From Polynucleobacter corsicus (GTDB lineage: Bacteria; Pseudomonadota; Gammaproteobacteria; Burkholderiales; Burkholderiaceae): 64,000 nucleotides of DNA. Shown here one piece after another: positions 16,672 to 25,910 of this stretch. Every line of letters begins with the position of its first letter. Within the stretch, counting starts at the first letter, position 1. A model generated the notes under the pieces. It had not been told where the DNA came from. It was given only the letters and a program-made list of their open reading frames with translations, and ran no database searches. The position numbers were made by a program, and so were the translations under genes. The stretch is from NCBI RefSeq assembly GCF_018688255.1, contig NZ_CP061314.1:1302001-1366000 (forward strand). Reading direction: 5' to 3'.

Positions 16672-17432
16672 ATTAGTGGCTCCTGACGTTCAGGAGTGGC
16701 ATAAAGAGTGCCAGCACCATAGTACGACATGATCTTCTCTTCTTCCAGCAAGGTAATTTGCTCTGGATTTTTTGTTTTTGGCACGGCAGCAAACTGATCT
16801 GCAAGGATTGATACCACTTGCACATCTTGCTTGCCAATACGTGAGAAATTCACTGGTAATAAGACCGTCGTACCTTTTGCATCAACCTCTAGATAGCGAA
16901 TCATCATTTCCATATGATCAACCCAGACGTCTTTCACAACGCCGGCCTTATGACCATCAGCGCCAATCACGTTCAAGCCAATTGGATTAGTATCTTGCTT
17001 TGCAATTGCAAAATCGTTTAACTTACTCAGTGGACGAATGCGCGCATGGCCCTCTAGATCGTAATCAACATGATCAGCACGGTTGGCATAAGAACCTGGC
17101 CCTACTCCTGCTAATAATGGATTGCCAATTGGGGCAATCGGTGCGCCATTCCACGGATGAATTGGTTCTGCCGATAAACGCTCTGTATCTGGCGGCGTTT
17201 CTAAAGGGGCGTAATAGGTTTTGCCGAATTCAGTGACATATTTCTTCGTCTTTGGCATACCTAAAATGCCATCTTCGCGTCGAACCTTGCCAAAGCGCTC
17301 GGTTTCAAGAGGGAAACCCTCTCTCTTTCCTTCTAATGTTAGGTATATCACTAGACCAACAAAAAAAAGTAGAAATAGATAAAACGCTAATTGAGCGACA
17401 TCTATAAATTGTGTAATTGCACCAGTACCCAT
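16668..17432 (-). CDS. puhA: Reaction centre subunit H, PuhA
   Basis: The 254-residue H subunit of the photosynthetic reaction centre. It has a single N-terminal transmembrane helix (about residues 9-30, in FIDVAQLAFYLFLLFFVGLV) and a large cytoplasmic domain with the PRC-barrel fold (about residues 140-220, GADGHKAGVVKDVWVDH). The domain covers the quinone side of the L and M subunits. A purine-rich ribosome site (GGGAGAG) precedes the ATG. It follows lhaA by 23 bases and begins the puhA-B-C-orf117-acsF-puhE run, the standard purple-bacterial order bchM-lhaA-puhA. Confidence 0.96.
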   Translation of the reverse strand: MGTGAITQFIDVAQLAFYLFLLFFVGLVIYLTLEGKREGFPLETERFGKVRREDGILGMPKTKKYVTEFGKTYYAPLETPPDTERLSAEPIHPWNGAPIAPIGNPLLAGVGPGSYANRADHVDYDLEGHARIRPLSKLNDFAIAKQDTNPIGLNVIGADGHKAGVVKDVWVDHMEMMIRYLEVDAKGTTVLLPVNFSRIGKQDVQVVSILADQFAAVPKTKNPEQITLLEEEKIMSYYGAGTLYATPERQEPLI

Positions 17433-17455
17433 TTTTTCTCTCCCTCTTTAATAAA

Positions 17456-18886
17456 CTAGCTTGGAAAATCCGCTAGGCCAAACTGACTCATTTTTGAAAT
17501 ATCCAGGTTTCGCTTTTTGGCTACTAGTGGACCTAAAGCTATCAACGTAATAAACAACAAATAAATCTCAATGTGATAAACAAAGCTATACCCGGTAGCA
17601 GGATTCATTAAGGTGGAACCAATTGCACCGCCCATCGCTAAATCTGAGACGAGATCACGAATGACCCCTCCCAGTGACATACCTATTCCAGAGCACGTAG
17701 CGGTTACTGCACCCCATGCGCCAATCACCATCCCGGTTTTATTTTCCTGATCCATGCTCATGGCGATGGTGAGCGTACTAACTGCAAACAGACCGCCGCC
17801 AAAACCAATCAGAAGTGCACCCAATCTAAAGAGATTTGCTGAGCCTAAGGGCTCTGAAAATATCACCATTGAGAATGCAATCAGCCCAAGTAAGAGACCA
17901 GATGCAGAAATTCTGTAGGCGTTATAGCCCTTGCTTAGCCAGCGTGCTGATAACGTAAATGCGAGTAAAGACCCGCAGGCAATCAGCGCAGTCAAAAAGC
18001 TAGTAGCGGATACATCCAATAAGAGTATTTCTCCACCATAGGGCTCCAAGATAATGTCTTGCATGCTAAAGGCAGTAGTTCCAAGACCGAGCATGATGAG
18101 GAAGCGACGAACCTGCGGCGCCTTAATGAACTCGCTCCAACTTTGTGAGAATTTTGGCTGAACAATAGTTGGTGCAGTATTTTTAGGCTGACGTGCCTCT
18201 TGCTTCCACAAGGCAAACAGATTCAGAAGCAAAGTAATGAGAGCAACACCCTGAATCACCTTAATTAACTGAATCGGACTAAATGGGTCTAGGAAGACAC
18301 TAAACATGACACCGCTTAAGACCATACCAAAGAGCAGCATGACGTACATCATTGCCACAACACGGGGGCGATTTTTTGCATCTGCCAAGTCTGTGGCGAG
18401 AGCTAAGCCAGCAGTTTGAGTGGTTTGCATACCTGCGCCCACCAGTAAAAATGCCAATCCACTCCCAAGATAGCTAAACCAAGTCGGCCAATGCGTATCT
18501 CCAGACAAGATGATGAGTGCAAAAGGCATGATGGCCAAACCACCAAACTGCAACCAAGTCCCGATCCAAATATAAGGAACCCTTCTCCAACCCAATATGG
18601 AGCGGTGGGTATCTGACTTATGGCCAATTAAGGCTCTGAATGGGGCAAAGATGAGGGGCAGCGCAACCATTAAGGCCACCATCCATGCTTCCATGTGTAG
18701 CTCAACAATCATGACTCGGTTTAAGGTGCCAACCAATAAGGCAGTGGCCATACCTACTGAAACTTGAAACAAAGATAGCCTTAAGAGGCGACTCAGAGGT
18801 AAATCTGGGGTCGCCACATCAGCAAAAGGCAAAAAGCGAGGATCAATCCTCGTCCATGTCTTAGTCATCTTTGACAGATTAATCAT
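17456..18886 (-). CDS. lhaA: Light-harvesting complex 1 assembly protein LhaA (BCD-family MFS)
   Basis: A 476-residue polytopic protein with about twelve helices of the PucC/LhaA (bacteriochlorophyll delivery) family. Shared family segments are NRVMIVEL in the first third, HKSDTHRSILGWRRVPYIW (written as HKSDTHRS then WRRVPYIW), GLALATDLA and QDIILEPYGGEI. LhaA is needed for LH1 assembly and is thought to hand pigments to the antenna peptides. It sits between bchM (4-base overlap) and puhA, the standard location. It is a paralogue of the transporter next to bchG (10082-11410). Confidence 0.93.
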   Translation of the reverse strand: MINLSKMTKTWTRIDPRFLPFADVATPDLPLSRLLRLSLFQVSVGMATALLVGTLNRVMIVELHMEAWMVALMVALPLIFAPFRALIGHKSDTHRSILGWRRVPYIWIGTWLQFGGLAIMPFALIILSGDTHWPTWFSYLGSGLAFLLVGAGMQTTQTAGLALATDLADAKNRPRVVAMMYVMLLFGMVLSGVMFSVFLDPFSPIQLIKVIQGVALITLLLNLFALWKQEARQPKNTAPTIVQPKFSQSWSEFIKAPQVRRFLIMLGLGTTAFSMQDIILEPYGGEILLLDVSATSFLTALIACGSLLAFTLSARWLSKGYNAYRISASGLLLGLIAFSMVIFSEPLGSANLFRLGALLIGFGGGLFAVSTLTIAMSMDQENKTGMVIGAWGAVTATCSGIGMSLGGVIRDLVSDLAMGGAIGSTLMNPATGYSFVYHIEIYLLFITLIALGPLVAKKRNLDISKMSQFGLADFPS

Positions 18887-19584
18887 GATGTTTTTTCAAG
18901 CTCCATCAGCTGTGACTTGTAAAAACCACTGGAAACTAATTGGGTATGGGGAATCTTCCAATCCACAAACCACGGTGATTGATCGATGAGCTTACTCAGC
19001 TTCACTTGGCTAATAGGCTCTATAAAGGGCGCTCGATCTTTTCTAGGAAATAGACGGCCAACACGAATCATCACTTCAAGGGCTAAGGTGCTTGGTGCAA
19101 AAGTAAACACAATTTTGTTTGACACTCGGGGTGCCAACTTCTCAAGCACCACCAACATATCAGCCGCACAATAATGGATCATCGAATCCATGCCCACAAC
19201 GTAATCAAATTCTCCTAAGCCCTCATCGAGCATATCGCCGGATCTAAAGTCAATATTTTGACGATCAGCAGGAGAAATTCTCTCTTTTGCTAGCTCAATG
19301 AGATTAGGCGATAAATCAATCGCAACAACACTCGCACCTTTATTCGCTAACTCGAGAGCCAATGCACCAGTGCCGCAGCCCGCATCCAGAATCCGCTTAC
19401 CAGCTAATGACTCTGGCAAGCGTGCAATCAAATTTGCGCGCATTTGGTCACGCCCTGCTCTGACCGTTGCCCTAATACCACTCACTGGAACATCAGACGT
19501 TAATTTTACCCAAGCATCGTTTGCAGTCCGATCAAAATAGTCCTGCAACTTACTCCGCCTATTTAAATAAGAGATCGCGCTCAT
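18883..19584 (-). CDS. bchM: Magnesium-protoporphyrin O-methyltransferase BchM
   Basis: A 233-residue SAM-dependent methyltransferase that esterifies the C13 propionate of Mg-protoporphyrin IX. The SAM-binding motif RILDAGCGTGALALEL (about residues 64-79) and the acidic end of the second strand (VVAIDLSPNLIE) are clear, and the N-terminal RSKLQDYFDRTANDAW segment is typical of BchM. It lies directly after bchL with a 2-base gap and overlaps lhaA by 4 bases. Confidence 0.95.
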   Translation of the reverse strand: MSAISYLNRRSKLQDYFDRTANDAWVKLTSDVPVSGIRATVRAGRDQMRANLIARLPESLAGKRILDAGCGTGALALELANKGASVVAIDLSPNLIELAKERISPADRQNIDFRSGDMLDEGLGEFDYVVGMDSMIHYCAADMLVVLEKLAPRVSNKIVFTFAPSTLALEVMIRVGRLFPRKDRAPFIEPISQVKLSKLIDQSPWFVDWKIPHTQLVSSGFYKSQLMELEKTS

Positions 19585-19586
19585 AA

Positions 19587-20498
19587 TTAATCAAATCCTA
19601 GTAAGTCAAATATTTCACGGTCTTTGAGCGACTCTGTAAGGATAGGATCGTCATCTAAAAGTAGGCTAGCAGCTAAACGCATGTATTCGTCTTTGACCTT
19701 TTCAATCTCTGGGGTCGATTCCATTTCAAAAACAGTACATTTTTTGAGACGGCTTTTACGAATCGCATCGAGGTCTGGAAAATGCGCCATTGTTTTTAAC
19801 CCGACCCGCGTATTAAATTTATCAATCTGGTCTGTATCAGCGCTTCGATTAGCGATCACGCCACCTAAACGCACGTTATAGTTTTTTGCTTTGGCACTAA
19901 TAGCCTGGACAATGCGGTTCATGGCAAAAATAGAGTCAAAATCATTTGCCGCAACAATCAAGGCACGGTCAGCGTGCTGTAACGGGGCTGCAAAACCACC
20001 ACATACTACGTCACCTAAGACGTCAAAAATAACAATGTCGGTATCTTCAAGTAAATGATGCTCCTTCAAGAGCTTTACAGTTTGGCCTACGACGTAACCA
20101 CCGCAACCAGTTCCTGCGGGTGGGCCACCAGCCTCTACGCACATCACGCCATTAAAGCCTTCGTAGACAAAGTCCTCTACTCTGAGCTCTTCTGAATGAA
20201 AGTCTACTGACTCCAGAATATCAATCACGGTAGGAACGAGTTTTTTAGTCAGCGTAAAAGTAGAGTCATGCTTTGGATCGCAACCAATCTGGATAACCCG
20301 CTTACCCAGCAATGAAAACGCTGCAGACAGATTAGAGGAGGTTGTACTCTTACCAATCCCTCCTTTGCCATAAATCGCGAATACTTTGGCATTCCCAATT
20401 TTTTCATTGGGGTCCAGGTGAACCTGCAAGCTCCCCTCGCCATCGGTTGGCTTACTTCGAGTGTTAATCGAAGAAACTGGCACACTAACTGTATTCAT
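19587..20498 (-). CDS. bchL: Light-independent protochlorophyllide reductase, ATP-binding Fe-S protein BchL
   Basis: NifH-like homodimeric ATPase that passes electrons to BchNB. It has the deviant Walker A motif YGKGGIGKSTTSSNL (about residues 44-58) and the two cysteines that hold the bridging [4Fe-4S] cluster, in MCVEAGGPPAGTGCGG and FDVLGDVVCGGFAAPL. Length (303) is normal. The ATG overlaps the bchH stop (TAATG). An oxygen-sensitive dark protochlorophyllide reductase in an organism using an oxygen-dependent cyclase is common in aerobic phototrophs. Confidence 0.96.
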   Translation of the reverse strand: MNTVSVPVSSINTRSKPTDGEGSLQVHLDPNEKIGNAKVFAIYGKGGIGKSTTSSNLSAAFSLLGKRVIQIGCDPKHDSTFTLTKKLVPTVIDILESVDFHSEELRVEDFVYEGFNGVMCVEAGGPPAGTGCGGYVVGQTVKLLKEHHLLEDTDIVIFDVLGDVVCGGFAAPLQHADRALIVAANDFDSIFAMNRIVQAISAKAKNYNVRLGGVIANRSADTDQIDKFNTRVGLKTMAHFPDLDAIRKSRLKKCTVFEMESTPEIEKVKDEYMRLAASLLLDDDPILTESLKDREIFDLLGFD

Positions 20499-23400
20499 TA
20501 AATAGGTACTCCTTCATAAACGCCTTCAAGTCGATCTTCAAAGTCATTAGCAACGCGACGCAAGGTCTCTAATACTGATGGCTCTGGCTTCCAATAATTT
20601 CTCTCTGATGCTTCCAATAGTCGACTTGCAACTTTTGCTGATGAAGCTGGATTAAGCTTCATCAATCGCTCCCGCATTTCTGGATCTAATATGAATGTTT
20701 GTGTTAGATGTTGATAAACCCAGGGCTCTACTTGACCGGTCGTAGCAGACCAGCCAACAGTATTAGTTAAGTGACTCTCAAGCTGACGAACACCTTCGTA
20801 GCCATGCTTAAGCATGCCTTCGTACCACTTTGGATTGAGCATGCGTGAACGGGTCTCTAGTGATACCTGCTCATTGAGGGTTCTGACAACGGCAGTACCG
20901 CGAGTTTGATCGCCGATATACACTGGCGCAGCTTTTCCACCCTTGGCTCTTCTGACAGCCCTGCTAACGCCACCTAAAGTATCAAAATAAGTGTCGATGG
21001 TTGTGACACCCAGTTCAATAGAGTCCAGGTTTTGATAAGTCAGCTCAACATCAGCAAGGATGTTGTTCAGAAGCTCGCTTTGTAGCATTGGGACACCGGT
21101 TCTTCCGTATGCAAAGCTTTTACGACGCGTATAGGTTTCAGCTAACTCGTTTTCATCTTTCCACAAGCCGTTATCAATCATCATATTGACGTTGGCGCCA
21201 TAGGCACTCTCAGCATTACCAAAGACCCGTAGAGCAGCAGTCTCAAGATCGCAGCCATTTTGTGCCTGATAGGCTAAGGTATGTTTTTTAATAAAGTTTT
21301 GATCAAGCGGCTCATCAGCACTAGCTGCTAAGAAGGCTGCCTCGGCAAGAATGCGGATTTGCAAGGGCATCAGGTCTCTGAAGATCCCTGAAATCGATAC
21401 CATGACATCAATTCTGGGTCTACCCAACTCTTCCAAAGGAACCAATTGAGCGCCAGCTAATCTACCGAAGCTATCAAAACGCGGCAGTGCACCCATCAGC
21501 GCCAAAATCTGGGCAATCGGTCCACCTTCAGTTTTTAAATTGTCAGTACCCCACAACACCATGGCGATGGATTCTGGCAATGGATTGCCATCCAGCTTAT
21601 ATCTTTCCAACAGCATATTGGCTTGAATCAATCCGTCCTTCATTGCAAATTTACTTGGGATACGGAAAGGATCGAAGCCATGAATATTGCGACCAGTTGG
21701 CAATACCTGGGGATTGCGAAGGACATCGCCACCTGGTGCGGGACGAATATAGCGCCCTTCTAAAGCCTTCATCACACCCTGCATTTCGCTATCAGCTTGT
21801 AGCTCACTGAATACCGCAAGCAATTGTTCTAGCTCGATACGTAGCGCAGGAGTCAGATTCATTTTTTGGGCTTTTACAAACTGCTCCAAACTATCGCTAT
21901 TGATCAACTTTTCAATGCTAGCTCGATCAATATTTTTGAGCTCGCCCTCTTGAACGGATAAGAAGCTCACCAACATATCTAAGCTTTGCTCCATGCTAAG
22001 CGGACTACCAAGCACATGAAGGCCGTAAGGGATCAGTGTGTATTCCAACTCCAGAATCTGTTCACTCAGATGCATTACAGTCTGATTGACTTTGCTTGCA
22101 CTTAAATTCTTCCAAACAGGCTCTGCAGTAGAGAATTCGAGCTCAACTGCTTGTGCTTGCATGGAATCAAGTAATTCTTGCTCAGTGTCACTCCAAGATT
22201 GGGCTGTTTCATTTCGAACCAACTTACGCCAGTGTTCTACCGCTTCCTTGAATTCCAATAGACCTTGATATAGACCTGCTTGTGAAACCGGTGGAGTTAA
22301 ATAGCTAATTAAGGTTGCGCCAGCACGACGCTTGGCAATCGCACCTTCTGATGGATTGTTTGAGGCGTAAATATATAAATTTGGTAAATCGTTAATCAGG
22401 CGATCTGGCCAGCAGGCACCGGACATTCCTGATTGCTTGCCAGGCATAAATTCAAGGGCGCCATGAGTACCAAAATGCAATACTGCTGAAGCTGCAAAAT
22501 CTTCACGAATGTAACGATAAAAGGCGGAGAAGGCATGGGTTGGTGCAAAACCTTTCTCATACAACAAGCGCATTGGATCGCCCTCGTAACCAAACCCAGG
22601 CTGAAGCGCGACAAATACATTGCCAAACTGTTTACCCAATATAAATAGTGATGAGCCATTACTCAGTAGATTTCCAGGTGCTGGGCCCCACTGCGCTTCA
22701 ATTTCTTTTAACCAAGGCTCACGACGAATATGATCTGCGGCGCTAATCAGTGCATGAACATTGGCATCTGTGCCATGCTCTTTCGCATTACCAATCAGAA
22801 CCATGTCCCGAAATTCATCGATGGATGCGGGTACATCAACACTGTAACCCTCTGCTTTGAGGCTTTTTAAGGTATTAAAGACGGATTCAAAAACGCTTAA
22901 GTGGGCAGCAGTACCCACTCTTCCCGCATTTGGGGGGAAGTTAAACATCACCAGAGCTACTTTGCGATCCGCACGCTCAGCCTTACGCAAGGCAATCAAT
23001 TTAGATACGCGCGCAGCAAGCATTGCTGTACGTTCAATGCAGGTATGCATGTCATGGCGATTAATGCTGGCCTCAAATACGCAACCCTTATGGCAGCCTT
23101 TACACTGCACATCTGCATCACCGGCTCTACCACCAAACACCATTGGGACAATCGCACCATCGAGCTCAGGTATGGCGATCATCAGCGTGTTTTCTACTGG
23201 CAGGAGTCCTCTATCAGAACTACCCCATTCGTTAAGCGTCTGAAACTCCAAGGGCTGTGCTGCGAGGTAAGGCACATCTAAAGAAGCAAGCACCTCTTCA
23301 GCTGCTTTTGCATCGTTATAAGCAGGTCCGCCTACCAAGGAGAAGCCGGTAAGTGATACAACCGCATCAACTACTTTCTCACCATTCTGATAAAAGAATT

Positions 23401-24280
23401 GGTCGATAGCTGGTCTTGCATCCAAACCTACTGCAAATATGGGCAGTACTTGCAGTCCTTGCGCCTCAATTGCGGCAATGACTGAATCGTAATGCAGGGT
23501 GTTACCAGCCAAAATATAGGATCTCAACAACAACAGTCCAACACGACCCTTGGATTTCTTATCAGAAACCAATTTAGGTAAATCGTTAATCGACTCACTC
23601 ATGCGGCCTTTGAGCCGTGGATGATAAATACCGTTATCAGGGTAAATGACAGGCTCAACGAGCTTTTCTTTAGTCTTTAAAACTACTCTCTCACCAGCGG
23701 CATAACGATTGACTAAATTAGTCACCATATGGAAGAGGTTCTCTTCGGAACCACCCAACCAATATTGCAGTGTTAAGAAATAGGCTCTGACATCTTGCGC
23801 ATTACCTGGAATAAATCGGAGAATTTTTGGCAAGCGACGCAACATGCGCATTTGCGCTGCACCACCAGTTTGGGCCTTCTCTTTATTTCCACGCAAACGC
23901 TTTAACAAAGCCATCAAGCCAGTTGCCGGCTTGCCCATATCAAACCCGCCCATGCGAGTCAGAGAAACCACTTCACCTGCTGACATAGCGCAAATCACGG
24001 CATCACAGTGATCACGACGCGCTTTTAAGGCCTCAATCACTGGTTTGTAGTGATCTTCCATAAAGAGCATGGTCACAATCAGAATATCTGCAGACTCAAT
24101 ATCGCTAATACAGTTTTCCAGAGCTTTAGCATCTACGGTCCAGCTAGAAGCCGCATGAATGCTGAGCTCAAGACTGGGTAGCTTTTTCTTAAGGGCATAA
24201 CGAGCCCTCTCTGTCGCACTACTCAAGTGCGTGTCCATCGTGATGATGGAGACTCTCATGGGGATTTTCTTATCTGCCAT
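20498..24280 (-). CDS. bchH: Magnesium chelatase subunit H
   Basis: The large porphyrin-binding subunit of Mg-chelatase, which inserts Mg2+ into protoporphyrin IX with BchI and BchD. About 1260 residues from the chosen ATG (MADKKIPMRVSII), the CobN/BchH family length. Conserved segments include VMFNFPPNAGRVGTAAHLSVF, LHFGTHGALEFMPGKQ and the late RTGVPMLQSELL and YIGDQTRGTAVVRTLNEQ regions (quoted in pieces). The longer frame from 24343 is unlikely because it would extend 73 bases into bchB. The chosen start overlaps the bchB end by 11 bases, supporting coupling. It also acts as a scaffold passing pigment to BchM. Confidence 0.96.
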   Translation of the reverse strand: MADKKIPMRVSIITMDTHLSSATERARYALKKKLPSLELSIHAASSWTVDAKALENCISDIESADILIVTMLFMEDHYKPVIEALKARRDHCDAVICAMSAGEVVSLTRMGGFDMGKPATGLMALLKRLRGNKEKAQTGGAAQMRMLRRLPKILRFIPGNAQDVRAYFLTLQYWLGGSEENLFHMVTNLVNRYAAGERVVLKTKEKLVEPVIYPDNGIYHPRLKGRMSESINDLPKLVSDKKSKGRVGLLLLRSYILAGNTLHYDSVIAAIEAQGLQVLPIFAVGLDARPAIDQFFYQNGEKVVDAVVSLTGFSLVGGPAYNDAKAAEEVLASLDVPYLAAQPLEFQTLNEWGSSDRGLLPVENTLMIAIPELDGAIVPMVFGGRAGDADVQCKGCHKGCVFEASINRHDMHTCIERTAMLAARVSKLIALRKAERADRKVALVMFNFPPNAGRVGTAAHLSVFESVFNTLKSLKAEGYSVDVPASIDEFRDMVLIGNAKEHGTDANVHALISAADHIRREPWLKEIEAQWGPAPGNLLSNGSSLFILGKQFGNVFVALQPGFGYEGDPMRLLYEKGFAPTHAFSAFYRYIREDFAASAVLHFGTHGALEFMPGKQSGMSGACWPDRLINDLPNLYIYASNNPSEGAIAKRRAGATLISYLTPPVSQAGLYQGLLEFKEAVEHWRKLVRNETAQSWSDTEQELLDSMQAQAVELEFSTAEPVWKNLSASKVNQTVMHLSEQILELEYTLIPYGLHVLGSPLSMEQSLDMLVSFLSVQEGELKNIDRASIEKLINSDSLEQFVKAQKMNLTPALRIELEQLLAVFSELQADSEMQGVMKALEGRYIRPAPGGDVLRNPQVLPTGRNIHGFDPFRIPSKFAMKDGLIQANMLLERYKLDGNPLPESIAMVLWGTDNLKTEGGPIAQILALMGALPRFDSFGRLAGAQLVPLEELGRPRIDVMVSISGIFRDLMPLQIRILAEAAFLAASADEPLDQNFIKKHTLAYQAQNGCDLETAALRVFGNAESAYGANVNMMIDNGLWKDENELAETYTRRKSFAYGRTGVPMLQSELLNNILADVELTYQNLDSIELGVTTIDTYFDTLGGVSRAVRRAKGGKAAPVYIGDQTRGTAVVRTLNEQVSLETRSRMLNPKWYEGMLKHGYEGVRQLESHLTNTVGWSATTGQVEPWVYQHLTQTFILDPEMRERLMKLNPASSAKVASRLLEASERNYWKPEPSVLETLRRVANDFEDRLEGVYEGVPI

Positions 24281-25901
24281 AGTGAGCCTTTGCATCGTAG
24301 AGCGTTTCAATAGTGATATGGCTAATGCCATGCTCAACTGCAAACTTCTCGGTATTGCGTCGTGCTTTGCCTCTAACGAAGAATGGAATTTTTCCTAATT
24401 CTTTTTCTGCTTCTACATCCCATAATTTTGCTGGCTCTGTACCGCTAAATATTTCAGCGTTTACCTGGGTATGGCTTACTACTGGAGCGATTTGGTTTGA
24501 TTGAGGCTCCGGTGAGTGCAAATTTTCTTTAACAGCTGCTGAATGACCTAGATGGGAAGGTGCAGCCTTGGCACTAAATTCAAAATCATCGCGGAACATC
24601 ATAATGAGATGCTCTTCCAGACCCATCATCAGCGGATGAATCCAGGTGTCAAACAATACATTGGCACCCTCAAATCCCATCTGTGGTGAGTAGCGTGCTG
24701 GAAAGTCCTGAACATGGACTGGCGCAGAAATCACGGCGCAAGGAACGCCTAATCTTTTAGCGATATGGCGCTCCATCTGCGTACCCAAGACTAAGTCTGG
24801 GGTGAGCTCAGCAACTTTTTCCTCGACTTCTAAATAGTCATCGGTAATTAAAGCCTCTACTTCATACAGCTTTGCAGCTTCACGAACTTCGCGGGCAAAT
24901 TCACGGCTGTAAGTTCCTAAGCCAACCACCTTAAATCCAATTTCTTCTGATGCGACTTTTGCAGCAGCAATGACATGGCTTGCATCGCCGAATATAAATA
25001 CACGCTTATCGGTGAGATAAGTAGAGTCAACTGATTTTGCGTACCAATGTGCCCGCTCATCTTGGGATTTTAAAAAAGCCTCTGGATTAATATTTGCTAG
25101 TGCGGCTACTTCTTGAACAAACGCTCTAGTTGCTTTAGTACCAATCGGAATGGTCTTGGTAAACGGCTGTCCAAATGTTTTCTGCAGCCAAGAACATGTA
25201 AGCTGAGCAATTTCTGGATACAGCATGACATTAAAGTCCGCCTGAGGTAATTGGGTGATATCTGCTACTGACGCATTGAGCGGTGCAACTACTTTCACCT
25301 CAATACCCATCGCCTCTAATAAAGACTTAATTTCTTGAATATCGTCGCGATTTCTAAATCCTAATGCAGTAGGTCCAAGAATATTGCAACTAGGCTTTTG
25401 ATCTTGTTTTGCGTTAGCAGCACGCATCTCTTGATACTGCTGGGCACTGATGGATTTATCGAAAGCTACCAATCCACGAGTAATGTGATAAAAAGTTTCT
25501 GAAGCGCCCCAGTTTTCTTTTTTCTGATACGAAGGAAGTTCGAGCGCGATAACCGGAATCGGCAAAGTGAGCGCTCTTGCCAAGCCACCCGGATCATCCT
25601 GAATCAACTCTGCTGTGCATGAAGCGCCAACGATCATCGCCTTTGGCTGGAAACGTTCATAAGCAGAATTGACAGAATCCTGGAATAACTGCGCTGTGTC
25701 TCCACCCAAATCTCTTGCCTGAAATGTCGTATAGGTAACAGGAGGGCGGGTTTTAGCGCGTCCAATCATCGTAAACAACAAGTCAGCGTAGGTATCACCC
25801 TGTGGTGCATGCAAGACATAGTGCAAATCGGTCATCGAGGTAGCAATACGCATTGCGCCAATGTGTGGCGGGCCTTCATATGTCCAGAGTGTCAGTTGCA
25901 T
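24270..25901 (-). CDS. bchB: Light-independent protochlorophyllide reductase subunit B
   Basis: NifK-like subunit of the dark protochlorophyllide reductase, 543 residues. The N-terminus MQLTLWTYEGPPHIGAMRIA is the family signature; Asp near residue 36 (APQGDTYADLLF) corresponds to the known Asp ligand of the BchNB [4Fe-4S] cluster, and a Cys lies in GASCTAELIQDD. The C-terminal protochlorophyllide-binding helix region is present (the end, FAVEHGISHITIETLY). It follows bchN by 9 bases and overlaps bchH. Confidence 0.96.
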   Translation of the reverse strand: MQLTLWTYEGPPHIGAMRIATSMTDLHYVLHAPQGDTYADLLFTMIGRAKTRPPVTYTTFQARDLGGDTAQLFQDSVNSAYERFQPKAMIVGASCTAELIQDDPGGLARALTLPIPVIALELPSYQKKENWGASETFYHITRGLVAFDKSISAQQYQEMRAANAKQDQKPSCNILGPTALGFRNRDDIQEIKSLLEAMGIEVKVVAPLNASVADITQLPQADFNVMLYPEIAQLTCSWLQKTFGQPFTKTIPIGTKATRAFVQEVAALANINPEAFLKSQDERAHWYAKSVDSTYLTDKRVFIFGDASHVIAAAKVASEEIGFKVVGLGTYSREFAREVREAAKLYEVEALITDDYLEVEEKVAELTPDLVLGTQMERHIAKRLGVPCAVISAPVHVQDFPARYSPQMGFEGANVLFDTWIHPLMMGLEEHLIMMFRDDFEFSAKAAPSHLGHSAAVKENLHSPEPQSNQIAPVVSHTQVNAEIFSGTEPAKLWDVEAEKELGKIPFFVRGKARRNTEKFAVEHGISHITIETLYDAKAHYGR

Positions 25902-25910
25902 ATGAGTCCT

